DNA from: Candidatus Soleaferrea massiliensis AP7
Lineage (GTDB): Bacteria > Bacillota > Clostridia > Oscillospirales > Ruminococcaceae
Length of the DNA stretch: 64,000 nt
Reading direction: 5' to 3'
Assembly: GCF_000820765.1 (NCBI RefSeq)
Contig: NZ_CCYH01000036.1
Coordinates: forward strand, 1-64,000
A program made the translations under genes and the position numbers. The notes under the pieces are model-generated. The model was given only the letters and a program-made list of their open reading frames with translations. It made no database searches and was not told where the DNA came from. Positions 36,203 through 45,193 of the stretch are shown here, in pieces. Numbering within the stretch: position 1 is the stretch's first letter; every line of letters begins with the position of its first letter.

Positions 36203-38240
36203 GCTCTCCTTTCGAAATGTCAAACGCAGCGTCAAGGACTACACGGTTTACTTCATCACGCTGACCTTCGCGGTCGCCATCTTCTTTGTGTTCAACTCCA
36301 TCGGCTCGCAGGAGATCATGAACATCCTGAACGAATCGCAGCGACCGTACTTGGAGATTCTCGACAACCTGATGTCCTCCATTTCGGTGTTCATCTCGGT
36401 GGTGCTCGGTTTTCTGATCATCTTCGCGAACAACTTCCTGATCAAGAAGCGCAAAAAGGAATTGGGCATCTACACCACCCTCGGCATGAGCAAGACCGGC
36501 GTCTCGTTCATCCTGTTCATTGAAACGCTGCTTATCGGCGTGCTGTCGCTGGTCGTCGGCCTGCTGGTCGGCATCTTCCTTTCACAGGGCCTTTCGCTTT
36601 TGACTGCGAAGCTCTTTGACGTCGCAATGACCGAATTTCACTTCGTGTTCAGTCTGGACGCGATGGTCAAAACCGTCCTTTACTTCGGCGTCATCTTCTT
36701 GTGCGTCATCCTGTTCAACATCATCACCGTCTCCCGCTACAAGCTGATCGACCTGATCTACGGCGGACGCAAGAACCAGACGCTCAAAACCCGCAACCTG
36801 ACCGTATCGGTCATCCTGTTCATCCTGTCGGTGATCAGCCTGGGCGTCGCATATTACCTGATTATCCAGAACAAGCTGATGGCATTTGATTCACAGTTCC
36901 TCTGGTCTCTGATCCTGGGTGCGGTCGGCACACTGCTGTTCTTCATGTCGCTGTCAGGCTTTGCCCTGAAGCTGGTCAAGAGCAGCAAGCGGCTGTATTT
37001 CCGCAAGCTCAACATGTTCACGATGCGCCAGATCAACAGCAAGGTCAACACCACCTTTATCTCGATGACCATGATCTGCCTGATGCTGTTTCTGACCATC
37101 GGCATGCTCTCCACCGGCCTTGGCATCACGACCGCGCTCAAGAACGACGTAAAATTTTTGACGCCGTACGGCGTGACCGCACAGATCAGCTATGACAGCA
37201 ATGAGATAAAAGACGACCCGGACCTCAAGAGCATGTTTGAAAAGAGCGGCATCGATTTCGACCAATACATCGAGGACTATTACCAGTACAAAATCTATCA
37301 GCCCGGCGACACCATGGAGAACATGATGTCCGAAGCCGGTCTCGAGAAGCTGCCCGACGCGCTCCAGCCCTGGGCCACGATGCCGGTGCTTTCCATCGGT
37401 GTTTCGGACCTCAACCGCCTGCTGGAAATGCAGGGCAAAGACGGAAATTACCAGCTTGAAGAAAATCAGTGCATTCTGCTGACCGATAAACGGGATCTCG
37501 ATCCCTATGTGAACGAATACTTCGCTCAGAACCGGACAGTCCCGTACAACGGACAGGAATATGAGATCAAACTGGATAGCATCCAGCCGGAAGTGGTTGT
37601 AAACTCGTACCAGAGCATGAACTACCTGATGGTTGTCCTGCCGGACGACAAGCTGGACGCAGGTCCGAACAACGAATTCACTTTGATGCTGAACGCAAAC
37701 TTCAAGGGCGACGCCGAGAAAGCTGAGAAGGTGTTTGCAGACCTCAATTCGGGACGCAGCGGGCTGATTCTGAAGCCGGAGGGCTATGAAGGCCCCTTCA
37801 GCCAGTATGTCATCACCCAGCAGGATGTCATCAACAACACAGCGGGCATCTTGACCATGGCTATCTTCATCGGCATCTACATCGGCTTTGTCTTCCTGAT
37901 CACGAGCGCGGCGGTGCTGGCACTGCAGCAGCTTTCCGAAGCGGCCGACAACAGACAGCGCTACCTGATCCTGCGCAAGATCGGCGTCGAGGAAAAGATG
38001 ATCAGCCAGTCGATCTTCATCCAGATCTTCATCTACTTCTGCATCCCGCTGTTCCTGGCAATCATCCATTCGGTGGTGGGCATCTATGTCGCCAACAACG
38101 TCGTGGCCATCTTCGGCAAGTCGGACACCTGGATCACCTCCGCATTTACGGGAGGACTCCTGCTGGTCGTTTACGGCCTGTATTTCCTGGCTACCTATAC
38201 CGGATATAAAAATATTCTAAAAAGCAAGTCGCTTGTATAA
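36192..38240 (+). CDS. BceB-type ABC transporter permease
   Basis: 682 residues from the ATG at 36192 (MLSKLSFRNVKRSVKDYTVYF), with GGAGGTGA 8 nt upstream inside the ATPase gene. It shows the Bce layout: about ten helices, two FtsX-like halves (KKRKKELGIYTTLGMSKTGVS; YLILRKIGVEEKMISQSIFIQIF), and an extracytoplasmic domain of about 190 residues between helices 7 and 8 (about 335-550) that binds the antibiotic target. In relatives this permease also activates a BceS kinase; no such kinase gene is next to it. Confidence 0.95.
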   Translation: MLSKLSFRNVKRSVKDYTVYFITLTFAVAIFFVFNSIGSQEIMNILNESQRPYLEILDNLMSSISVFISVVLGFLIIFANNFLIKKRKKELGIYTTLGMSKTGVSFILFIETLLIGVLSLVVGLLVGIFLSQGLSLLTAKLFDVAMTEFHFVFSLDAMVKTVLYFGVIFLCVILFNIITVSRYKLIDLIYGGRKNQTLKTRNLTVSVILFILSVISLGVAYYLIIQNKLMAFDSQFLWSLILGAVGTLLFFMSLSGFALKLVKSSKRLYFRKLNMFTMRQINSKVNTTFISMTMICLMLFLTIGMLSTGLGITTALKNDVKFLTPYGVTAQISYDSNEIKDDPDLKSMFEKSGIDFDQYIEDYYQYKIYQPGDTMENMMSEAGLEKLPDALQPWATMPVLSIGVSDLNRLLEMQGKDGNYQLEENQCILLTDKRDLDPYVNEYFAQNRTVPYNGQEYEIKLDSIQPEVVVNSYQSMNYLMVVLPDDKLDAGPNNEFTLMLNANFKGDAEKAEKVFADLNSGRSGLILKPEGYEGPFSQYVITQQDVINNTAGILTMAIFIGIYIGFVFLITSAAVLALQQLSEAADNRQRYLILRKIGVEEKMISQSIFIQIFIYFCIPLFLAIIHSVVGIYVANNVVAIFGKSDTWITSAFTGGLLLVVYGLYFLATYTGYKNILKSKSLV

Positions 38241-38354
38241 GCATTGATATACACATTACCTCAAACACACCCCATACCCTATTCCTAAACGAGGCCGGCT
38301 CCCACCGGCCTCCCCAATCCAGCCATCTCCTTCAAAACTTACCCATATATCCCG

Positions 38355-38398
38355 AAAAAGGCCCTGCGGCGAGAATTTTCTCGCTGCAGGGCCTTTTT
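38355..38398. terminator. Bidirectional terminator between bceB-like gene and cls
   Basis: A 21-bp stem AAAAAGGCCCTGC.. / ..GCAGGGCCTTTTT with one G-U pair and a TT loop. Five T follow on both strands. A smaller stem (GAGGCCGG/CCGGCCTC, around 38289-38310) precedes it. It serves the plus-strand exporter and the minus-strand cardiolipin synthase. Confidence 0.9.
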
Positions 38399-38430
38399 CC
38401 CGATATCCCACTTCAGAGATAAATATTGGA

Positions 38431-39975
38431 TCACATCAGCGGCGCAAAGAGCTTCAGGATGCTGCGCAGCACCCTTTTCCAGAGCGGCACCTTCCGGCAC
38501 TCCTCTGCCGTGATGCGCTGGCAGACGTTCAGCGTCTCCAGAAAGTCGCGCTTGACCGACGCCACCGAGCGGGTCTTATACATCCAGACGCCGCACTCAT
38601 AATGCAGATACAGGCTGCGGAAATCCAGATTCACGGTGCCGACCGTCGCATACAGATCATCGCACACAAAGGTCTTCGCATGGATAAACCCGGGCGTATA
38701 CTCATAGATCTTGACGCCCGCCTGAATCAGCTGCAGATAATAGGACTGAGTCACCATGAACACAAACCATTTGTCCCCGTGATGCGGCGTGACAATCCGC
38801 ACATCCACGCCGCTTTTCGCGGCCAGGCTCAGCGCCGTCATCAGCTCGTTGTCGATGATCAGGTACGGCGTGTTGATGTAGATATAATCCTTTGCGCGGC
38901 CGATCATATTCAGATAAACCATCTCACCGACATTCTCCCCGTCGGTCGGAGAATCCCCGTACGGCTGTACAAAGCCGTCACTCTCGAACGACTCCGCATG
39001 ATGGATGCGCGGCCGGTACTGCTCATAGGAATCGATCTCGCCGGTTGCAACGTTCCAGAGCTGGAAGAACATCACGGTCAGATTCCACACACCGTTTCCC
39101 TTCAGCATAATCGAGGCGTCCTTCCAGTGCCCATGCTTCGGGTACGCGTTTATGTATTCATCTGCCAGGTTGATGCCCCCGGTAAAGCCGGTATGCCCGT
39201 CTATGACCGCAATCTTGCGGTGGTCCCGGTTGTTGAGCTGCGTGGAGAGATACGGGTTGAACGGGTTGAACACCGCCGATTTGATGCCCTTTTTACGCAG
39301 GATATTTGCATAATTGTACGGAATCAGACCCATGCAGCCCGCGTCGTCGTACATGACGCGCACCTCCAGGCCTTCCGCTACCTTGCGCTCCAGGATTTCA
39401 AGCACCTCGCCCCACATCACGCCCTCATCGATGATGAAGTATTCCAGAAAGATGAAGTGCTGTGCCTTCTCAAGCTCCTCCTTGAGCCGCTTGAACTTGA
39501 TCTCGCCGAGCGGCAGATACTCCGTCGTTGTATCGCAGTAGGCTGGAAATCCCGCGTATTTGGCGATGTATTCGGACTGGCACCAGGCATTCCGGTCAAG
39601 CCCCAAAAGCTTCTGTGTGACGTTTTCATCGGTCTCAAGCATCGATTCCGTGTACTTCACCGCCACATCCATTTTGTGCAGCAGGCTTTTGGAACTCTGC
39701 CGCTTGCCGAACATCAGGTACAGCACGCCGCCGAACACCGGAAACAGCAGGATTGGAATGGTCCAGGCCAGCTTATAGGCCGGATTGTCCTTCTTGCTGG
39801 ACAGGTAGACGATGATGACGACGCTCAGCGCCACCAGAACGCCGTACAGATAGACAAAATAGTCGGTCAGCTTCCACATAAAGAAGATCAGCAGTGAAAA
39901 CTGGATCAGCAGCATGAGAACCACGACTGCAAGCCGGCTGAAAATCGTCTTGGTTATTTTCTTGATGATATTCAT
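38431..39975 (-). CDS. cls: Cardiolipin synthase
   Basis: 514 residues: two N-terminal helices (about 12-32 and 38-58), a third near 68-88, then two phospholipase D modules with HKD motifs in NNRDHRKIAVIDGHTGFTGGIN and GFIHAKTFVCDDLYATVGTVNLD. It joins two phosphatidylglycerol molecules to cardiolipin and glycerol at the membrane. GTGAGGA precedes the ATG. It is a single-gene unit ending at a shared terminator. Placed beside the Bce-type exporter, it may add to envelope defence, but that is inference. Confidence 0.95.
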   Translation of the reverse strand: MNIIKKITKTIFSRLAVVVLMLLIQFSLLIFFMWKLTDYFVYLYGVLVALSVVIIVYLSSKKDNPAYKLAWTIPILLFPVFGGVLYLMFGKRQSSKSLLHKMDVAVKYTESMLETDENVTQKLLGLDRNAWCQSEYIAKYAGFPAYCDTTTEYLPLGEIKFKRLKEELEKAQHFIFLEYFIIDEGVMWGEVLEILERKVAEGLEVRVMYDDAGCMGLIPYNYANILRKKGIKSAVFNPFNPYLSTQLNNRDHRKIAVIDGHTGFTGGINLADEYINAYPKHGHWKDASIMLKGNGVWNLTVMFFQLWNVATGEIDSYEQYRPRIHHAESFESDGFVQPYGDSPTDGENVGEMVYLNMIGRAKDYIYINTPYLIIDNELMTALSLAAKSGVDVRIVTPHHGDKWFVFMVTQSYYLQLIQAGVKIYEYTPGFIHAKTFVCDDLYATVGTVNLDFRSLYLHYECGVWMYKTRSVASVKRDFLETLNVCQRITAEECRKVPLWKRVLRSILKLFAPLM

Positions 39976-40025
39976 TCTTGTTCCTCACTTCTATGCAAAA
40001 ACGGGATGGCAGATCCTTTGCAAAA

Positions 40026-41267
40026 TCATTTTGCACCCTGTTCCAGCTTGGCCCGGCGGATGATCGCACCCGGCGAAACCGGCTCGGATACCGGCATACT
40101 GAATTTCATCTGCGGATGAGGCGCAGCGTCAATCCGCTCCCCTTCCCCATTGTACAGTGCCTGCACCGTCATGGACATCGGTTTCTTTCCTGGCTGCAGG
40201 ATTTCCACGGTGTCACCGGCGCAGAACTTGTTGCGCTGCTCGCAGAGAATTCTGCCGTCCCGGCAGCCCTCCACCACGCCGATCACCTCATAGCCGCGCA
40301 CATAGCCGCCGTTCTCATAGAATTGCCCGTCCTCAGGCCGTCCGAAGTAAAAGCCGGTCGAGTACTGCCGGAAGCTCACCTTCCTTGTCTCCTCCAGAAT
40401 CCAGTCCTCCAGCTTAAAGTGCGCCGGATCGCGGCCGTACTGGTCGATGGCCTGCCGGTAGGCGTTGGTGATGGTCGCCACATAATAGGAGGACTTTGCC
40501 CTTCCTTCAATCTTCATGCTGGTGATGCCCGCTTCACACAGCTTGTCGATGTGTTCGATCATGCACATATCCTTCGCGTTCAGGATATAGCTGCCGCGTT
40601 CGTCCTCTTCAATCGGGAAATACATGCCGGGCCGCTTCTCCTCCATCAGGTAGTAGCCCCAGCGGCAGGGCTGCGCGCATTCGCCGCGGTTCGCATCCCG
40701 TCCGAGAAAGTAGTTGGACAAAAGGCATCTGCCGGAAAAGGAAACGCACATCGCGCCGTGCACAAACGCCTCTATCTCCAGCTCAGACGGCGTTTTATCC
40801 CGGATGACCCTGATATCCGAAAGCGAAAGCTCTCTTGCCAGCACCACGCGGGATGCGCCCATGCGGTGCAGCTCGTTTGCGGTGTGGTAGTTCATGATCC
40901 CGGCCTGTGTCGAGATGTGTACATCGATGTCGGGCGCAAAGCGCTTCGCCAGCTCGAGCACGCCGATGTCGGCGACGATCAGCGCATCGATGCCTGCCGC
41001 CGCGGATTCTTTGAGGAATTCGGGCAGCCGCCCGACCTCCTCATTGGTCGGAACGGTATTGCAGGTCAGATAGACTAAGACGTTTCGTTCATGGCAGTAC
41101 CGCACCGCCTCTTTCAGGGCATCCGGGTCAAAATTGCCGGGGGCCGCACGCATGCCGAACTGCTTGCCGGCCAGATAGACCGCATCGGCGCCGAAGCGGA
41201 CCGCCGCTTCCAAGCGTTCCCGGTCTCCGGCCGGACTCAAAAGCTCCGGTAGTATTCTCTGATTCAA
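40026..41267 (-). CDS. U32 family protein (peptidase U32 / tRNA hydroxylation TrhP-like)
   Basis: 413 residues starting at TTG (MNQRILPELLSPAGDRERLEAAVRFG), with AAGGA 8 nt upstream. U32 signature: EIEAFVHGAMCVSFSGRCLLSNYF followed by RGECAQPCRWGYYL, whose Cys residues probably bind an iron-sulfur cluster. Members of this family (TrhP/RlhA) take part in prephenate-dependent hydroxylation of tRNA U34 or rRNA; older annotations call them collagenase-like peptidases. It follows mltG, a usual pairing in Firmicutes, but a 391-bp gap separates them. Confidence 0.92.
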   Translation of the reverse strand: MNQRILPELLSPAGDRERLEAAVRFGADAVYLAGKQFGMRAAPGNFDPDALKEAVRYCHERNVLVYLTCNTVPTNEEVGRLPEFLKESAAAGIDALIVADIGVLELAKRFAPDIDVHISTQAGIMNYHTANELHRMGASRVVLARELSLSDIRVIRDKTPSELEIEAFVHGAMCVSFSGRCLLSNYFLGRDANRGECAQPCRWGYYLMEEKRPGMYFPIEEDERGSYILNAKDMCMIEHIDKLCEAGITSMKIEGRAKSSYYVATITNAYRQAIDQYGRDPAHFKLEDWILEETRKVSFRQYSTGFYFGRPEDGQFYENGGYVRGYEVIGVVEGCRDGRILCEQRNKFCAGDTVEILQPGKKPMSMTVQALYNGEGERIDAAPHPQMKFSMPVSEPVSPGAIIRRAKLEQGAK

Positions 41268-41658
41268 TGTTTAATCCTTCCCCTTCTTCCCTTCGTCCGC
41301 TGTGCGAAGCGGCGGTTGATTTTTTCCATACGCTTATATGATGGTCGGTTCTCCACTGCAATCTGGCAACTGCCGGTTTTCCCGGCCTACTTGGATCAAT
41401 GTCATTTTCCGGCTGTATTGCTGCAGCTGCTGATTCTTTCTATCTACTCGAACAACAGCCAATTCTTATACTGGCCGCCGGTTCTCTCAATACACCCGGA
41501 GAACAGCCAGTATTCTCGTTGTATCATGGCAACCACTGGTTTTCCCATGCATAGAGATCCTTTATGGAATACCGCCTTTCTCACGGAAAGACGGGCAAGA
41601 CGCACCCCTTCGCAGTGATCCCGGAAAGGGTGCGCCGTTTCATGCTCACGGTCTTCGG
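41268..41658. other. 391-bp gap with degenerate repeats
   Basis: No gene. GGCAACTGCCGGTTTTCCC (41365-41383) recurs as GGCAACCACTGGTTTTCCC (41528-41546), and AACAGCCA-type segments occur at about 41454 and 41502, each followed by TTCT. The pattern suggests decayed, diverged repeats rather than coding sequence. Confidence 0.4.
41601..41634 (-). terminator. Weak terminator after mltG
   Basis: Minus-strand stem CGCACCCTTTC/GAAGGGGTGCG with one mismatch and a 12-nt loop, 25 nt beyond the mltG stop. Only scattered T residues follow (TCTTGCCCGTCTTTCC), so termination may be partial. Confidence 0.4.
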
Positions 41659-42960
41659 TTATTCTTCCTCCTGCGACGAAGTTCCGGTGCCGTGCACCTC
41701 GCCGATCTCCTCAGCGGCCGCGATGTTCGCTTCGTGCTCCTCCAGCGTCTTCGCATAGTAATACTGGCCTTCATCGTCGGTCAGGAAGTAATAGTAATCG
41801 GTGTCCTCCGGATACAATGCGCTGCGGATGGCCGCAATCCCCGGATTGCAGACCGGACCCACGCTGAGCCCTTCACAGACATAGGTGTTGTACGCGTCAT
41901 ACATCTCCTGATTCTGGATGTCGATATACGGCTTGATATTTTCCTCCACATAGAAGATCGTGACATCCGACTGCAGATGCGGGAAGGTGACCTTATCGTC
42001 CAGGCGGTTGTGGAAGACCGAGGATACCAGCCCCATCTCGTTTTCCTGTCCGGCTTCCTTTTGGATGATCGAAGCGAGCGTGATCGTCTGGTCCAGTGTC
42101 AGTCCCAATTCATCCATGCGCTCATAGTAGTTGAGCGTGACCTTGCTGTTGAAGTTGTCCAGGAAGCGGAGGATCACCGAACGGACATCCTCATCGACAT
42201 AGAATTCATAGGTATCCGGGAAGAGATATCCCTCAAAATGAATCCAGCGGTTCTTGTCATGCGGGATTTCATCCTCGAACGCATAGCCGAACTCGCCTTC
42301 GTTGAGCATCTCGATGAACGCTTCGGCGTCACAGACGCTATTTTCCTCCAGACTGTCCGCAATCTGCCGGACCGTATATCCTTCCGGTATCATAACCTGA
42401 ACCGTATCGAGGCTCCGGGGCGGATTGGTCAGCGTGTAGATCAGCTCGTTATACGGCATGCTCGAATTGAGCAGAAATTCACCGGACTGGTAGGGCTCGT
42501 CGTCATCCCGCTTGAGCTGCGCATACAGCCAATAGATGATCGGCTTGTTGATCACGCCGGCTTCCTGCAGCGTCTTTCCAATCTCATAGTCGCTGAGGTT
42601 TTCCGCAATCTGCACCTTGACGGCATGATCCGGCTTGGTGATCGCAAATACATCGTCAACCGAGGTTAAAATCTGAAACGCCAGAAACACCGAGATTCCC
42701 AGAATCACCACCAGCGAGATGACAACCCTCAGCACCTTCTGCATCTTGCTTTTTTTCTTCTGCTCTTCGGCCTGCCGAGCCTTTAAGGCAGCAGCATCTT
42801 CCTTCGGCTCCCCGGGACGCGCTGCATCCTTTTTGGCATCGTCGACATATTCGTATTCCTCAATGTCGGTGATGGGCGCTTCCTTCTCGGGCAGGATATT
42901 TTTGTCGACGATCGGCTCCTCATCATGCATCGGGCCGTCTGTCCGGTTGTTTTCGCTCAT
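41659..42960 (-). CDS. mltG: Endolytic transglycosylase MltG
   Basis: 433 residues: a charged N-terminal region of about 80 residues in the cytoplasm, one helix (about 84-106), then the YceG/MltG domain with EGYTVRQIADSLEENSV (LysM-like part), YLFPDTYEFYVDEDV, TLASIIQKEAGQENEMGLVSSVFHNRL (catalytic Glu in KEAG) and LQSDVTIFYVEE..VGPVCNPGIAAIRSAL. It cuts nascent glycan strands at the membrane. GGGAGG precedes the ATG. The Lys/Glu-rich cytoplasmic extension is longer than in E. coli. Confidence 0.96.
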   Translation of the reverse strand: MSENNRTDGPMHDEEPIVDKNILPEKEAPITDIEEYEYVDDAKKDAARPGEPKEDAAALKARQAEEQKKKSKMQKVLRVVISLVVILGISVFLAFQILTSVDDVFAITKPDHAVKVQIAENLSDYEIGKTLQEAGVINKPIIYWLYAQLKRDDDEPYQSGEFLLNSSMPYNELIYTLTNPPRSLDTVQVMIPEGYTVRQIADSLEENSVCDAEAFIEMLNEGEFGYAFEDEIPHDKNRWIHFEGYLFPDTYEFYVDEDVRSVILRFLDNFNSKVTLNYYERMDELGLTLDQTITLASIIQKEAGQENEMGLVSSVFHNRLDDKVTFPHLQSDVTIFYVEENIKPYIDIQNQEMYDAYNTYVCEGLSVGPVCNPGIAAIRSALYPEDTDYYYFLTDDEGQYYYAKTLEEHEANIAAAEEIGEVHGTGTSSQEEE

Positions 42961-43009
42961 AAATGCCTCCCTTATCCTCTCTCAGTGTCCTTCTCAATGT
43001 TTATATGTG

Positions 43010-43624
43010 TCACCGTCTTCGAAAACGGCTGTTCTGCAGCTTCACCCGGTGCAGGTACCGGTCCGTCACCAGAATGCCGACCGGCACGTCATAGAAGCCA
43101 TGCGGCAGCTCCCGTTTCACACAGGACGCATAGCAGATCCCGATCTTGACGCCGGGGTAATTGCACAGAAACCGGTCATAGTAACCCTTTCCGTAACCGA
43201 GGCGGTACCCTTCATTGTCAAAAGCAAGGCCGGGCACAATGCAGATGCTGTTCGAAAAATCGGTCATCTTCTCACACCGGCCGATCTTCGGCTCCAGCAC
43301 GCCGAACGCGCCGGACTCCAGATCCTCGTCAAAGCTGCGCAGATAGTAGAATTCCATCTGCCTGGTCCCCGGGATACAGTACGGAACCGCTACCCGCTTT
43401 CCGGCCTTCAGCGCTTCCCGGATCAACTGGCGGGTGTCCACCTCAATGGCCGTGGACACATAGGTAATCAGCTGGGATGCGTGCCGGTACTGATACAGGG
43501 ACTTCACGCGGTTTTTGATCGCGGTATCGCAGCGCAGCCGTTCCTTCTCATCCATCTTGGCGCGCAGCGCCTTGCACTGCTCCCTGAGCTGTGTTTTATA
43601 TCGACGGATGTCTAACGCGCACAT
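43010..43624 (-). CDS. 5-formyltetrahydrofolate cyclo-ligase
   Basis: 204 residues: RRYKTQLREQCKALRAKMD, YVSTAIEVDTRQLIREALKAGKRVAVP, MEFYYL, and IVPGLAFDNEGYRLGYGKGYYDRFL, the ATP- and substrate-binding signature. It turns 5-formyl-THF into methenyl-THF with ATP. The ATG lies 13 bp inside the end of the DJ-1 gene, in another frame, so translation is coupled. The folate link to thyX 3 kb away is worth noting, although other genes lie between. Confidence 0.95.
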   Translation of the reverse strand: MCALDIRRYKTQLREQCKALRAKMDEKERLRCDTAIKNRVKSLYQYRHASQLITYVSTAIEVDTRQLIREALKAGKRVAVPYCIPGTRQMEFYYLRSFDEDLESGAFGVLEPKIGRCEKMTDFSNSICIVPGLAFDNEGYRLGYGKGYYDRFLCNYPGVKIGICYASCVKRELPHGFYDVPVGILVTDRYLHRVKLQNSRFRRR

Positions 43625-44154
43625 TGCAACGACGCCCTTATCTTCTCAGATTTGGCCGGAGAGCACAGCACTTCGACCAGCTTGAGTGCAAAATCCACGG
43701 CTACGCCCATCCCCTTCGCGGTGATGAACGTTCCGTCCTGGCAGACCGGCTCCTTCACGAGCTTCGCGCCCAGAAGCTGTTCTTCAAATCCAGGAAAGCA
43801 GACCGCTTTTCTTCCCTTGAGCAGTCCCCTGTGTCCCAGAATGGATGGGGCCGCGCAGATCGCCGCGATCAGGATTTCCCGTTCCGCGCAGTAGCCCAGC
43901 AGCTGCTGCACGGCCCTGCTCTGCTCCAGATGCAGGGTTCCCGGCATGCCGCCCGGCAGCACAATCATCTGCAGGCCGTCCGTGCTGATCTCATCCTCCC
44001 CGATATCCGCGGCAACGGTGATGCCGTGGGAACCGGTTATGACCTTGCCGCCCACGCCGACAATCTGTACATCCAGTTCCGCCCGGCGCAGCACATCCAC
44101 GCAGGCGAGCGCTTCTATCTCTTCCGTACCGTTCGCCATGAAAACATAAATCAT
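43612..44154 (-). CDS. DJ-1/PfpI family protein
   Basis: 180 residues: MIYVFMANGTEEIEALACVDVLRRA, IVLPGGMPGTLHL, and the nucleophile elbow AAICAAPSILG with Cys100, plus Glu near residue 15. This is the YajL/DJ-1 type subgroup, proposed to protect against oxidative or carbonyl damage; claimed deglycase activity is disputed. AAAGGAGCTGACAGGT precedes the ATG. Coupled to the folate enzyme gene. Confidence 0.93.
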   Translation of the reverse strand: MIYVFMANGTEEIEALACVDVLRRAELDVQIVGVGGKVITGSHGITVAADIGEDEISTDGLQMIVLPGGMPGTLHLEQSRAVQQLLGYCAEREILIAAICAAPSILGHRGLLKGRKAVCFPGFEEQLLGAKLVKEPVCQDGTFITAKGMGVAVDFALKLVEVLCSPAKSEKIRASLQCAR

Positions 44155-44332
44155 ACCTGTCAGCTCCTTTATTGATGATTCTCAGGCTGGCCGCGGGCCT
44201 GCCTGTTCGCTTCTTGATTGTCATGCATGCCCCGGCTTGGCATGGCGTCATAAAAGGCCGCAACTCTTTGAGGTGCTGCCTTTGAGCCTGGAACACCACT
44301 CCGATGACATCCTCACCGGACAAACCCGGCAC

Positions 44333-45193
44333 TCAGTTGAGCATCAGGCCCAGATAGGCCTGCAGCATCTCCTTATGCAGGTCATTGTTCCAGCAAGCCA
44401 TGCCAAACGGCTTGTCCTCTCCAATGCCCTCCAGCAGTCCGCTGCCCGATGGCAGAAGAAAGGTGTATTTTTCTGCCGGCAGCTCGCTCAGCAGCAGATC
44501 GCAGCAGCAGCCGAACATCTCTGCCGTGCTGCCGATCTCCCTGATCAGGACATGCTCCGCGAATGGATGGCATACCATATAGGCTTCCCCGTATTCAAGC
44601 TCCAGCTTGAACGCGCGGCCGCCGGTCAGCCCGTTCTCCCCCAGCGCATAACCGAGCGCCGGGATGTCCCAGCTGAGATATGCGGTCCCGTCCAGATACT
44701 CCCCGCGCATCCAGTAAAGCTCCTGCGCGGTCAGGACGCCCAGCTGGTAGCCGCCCTGCCTATACGTCTTGAGTTCCTTCGCGGTCAGCGTGACCGACCG
44801 GATGGATCCCATTGTCTCATATCCGCGTTCCCGGTAGAAATCGAACAGCCCCTTCTCTGCCGGAACCAGCAGGGAAATCGGGATTTCCTCCCTCTGCAGG
44901 ATGTTCTGCGCTTCCTTTAGCAGATGGGTGCTGATGCCCCTGCCCCGGTATTCGGGCAACGTGGCGACCGCATAGATGTAGCGGGCTTCGATGCGTTCGC
45001 CTTGGTCTATGAGCTCGCACGGCAGCAGGCTGAGCATAGCCGCCGGCTTTTCGTCTTCCAGCCAGACCAGCGTCTGTTCCGGCTTGAAGCGGTTTTCAAA
45101 AAAATAATCGATATAATGGCCGGGATCTTTGAAGCATACGCTCCAGATGTGCTTCAGGGTGTCCTTCATTTCATCTTGGGCAAATCTGATCAT
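44333..45193 (-). CDS. GNAT family N-acetyltransferase (Eis-like, two-domain)
   Basis: 286 residues. The first GNAT domain has the acetyl-CoA loop in YIYAVATLPEYRGRGISTHLLKEAQ (R/Q-x-x-G-x-G/A), followed by a second, less conserved GNAT-like half, as in the Eis type. Substrate unknown; candidates are an amino group on a small molecule, aminoglycoside or lipid. GGAGGATTAA precedes the ATG, which directly follows the stop of the DUF2156 gene. Part of the tmk-like/DUF2156/GNAT operon. Confidence 0.88.
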   Translation of the reverse strand: MIRFAQDEMKDTLKHIWSVCFKDPGHYIDYFFENRFKPEQTLVWLEDEKPAAMLSLLPCELIDQGERIEARYIYAVATLPEYRGRGISTHLLKEAQNILQREEIPISLLVPAEKGLFDFYRERGYETMGSIRSVTLTAKELKTYRQGGYQLGVLTAQELYWMRGEYLDGTAYLSWDIPALGYALGENGLTGGRAFKLELEYGEAYMVCHPFAEHVLIREIGSTAEMFGCCCDLLLSELPAEKYTFLLPSGSGLLEGIGEDKPFGMACWNNDLHKEMLQAYLGLMLN

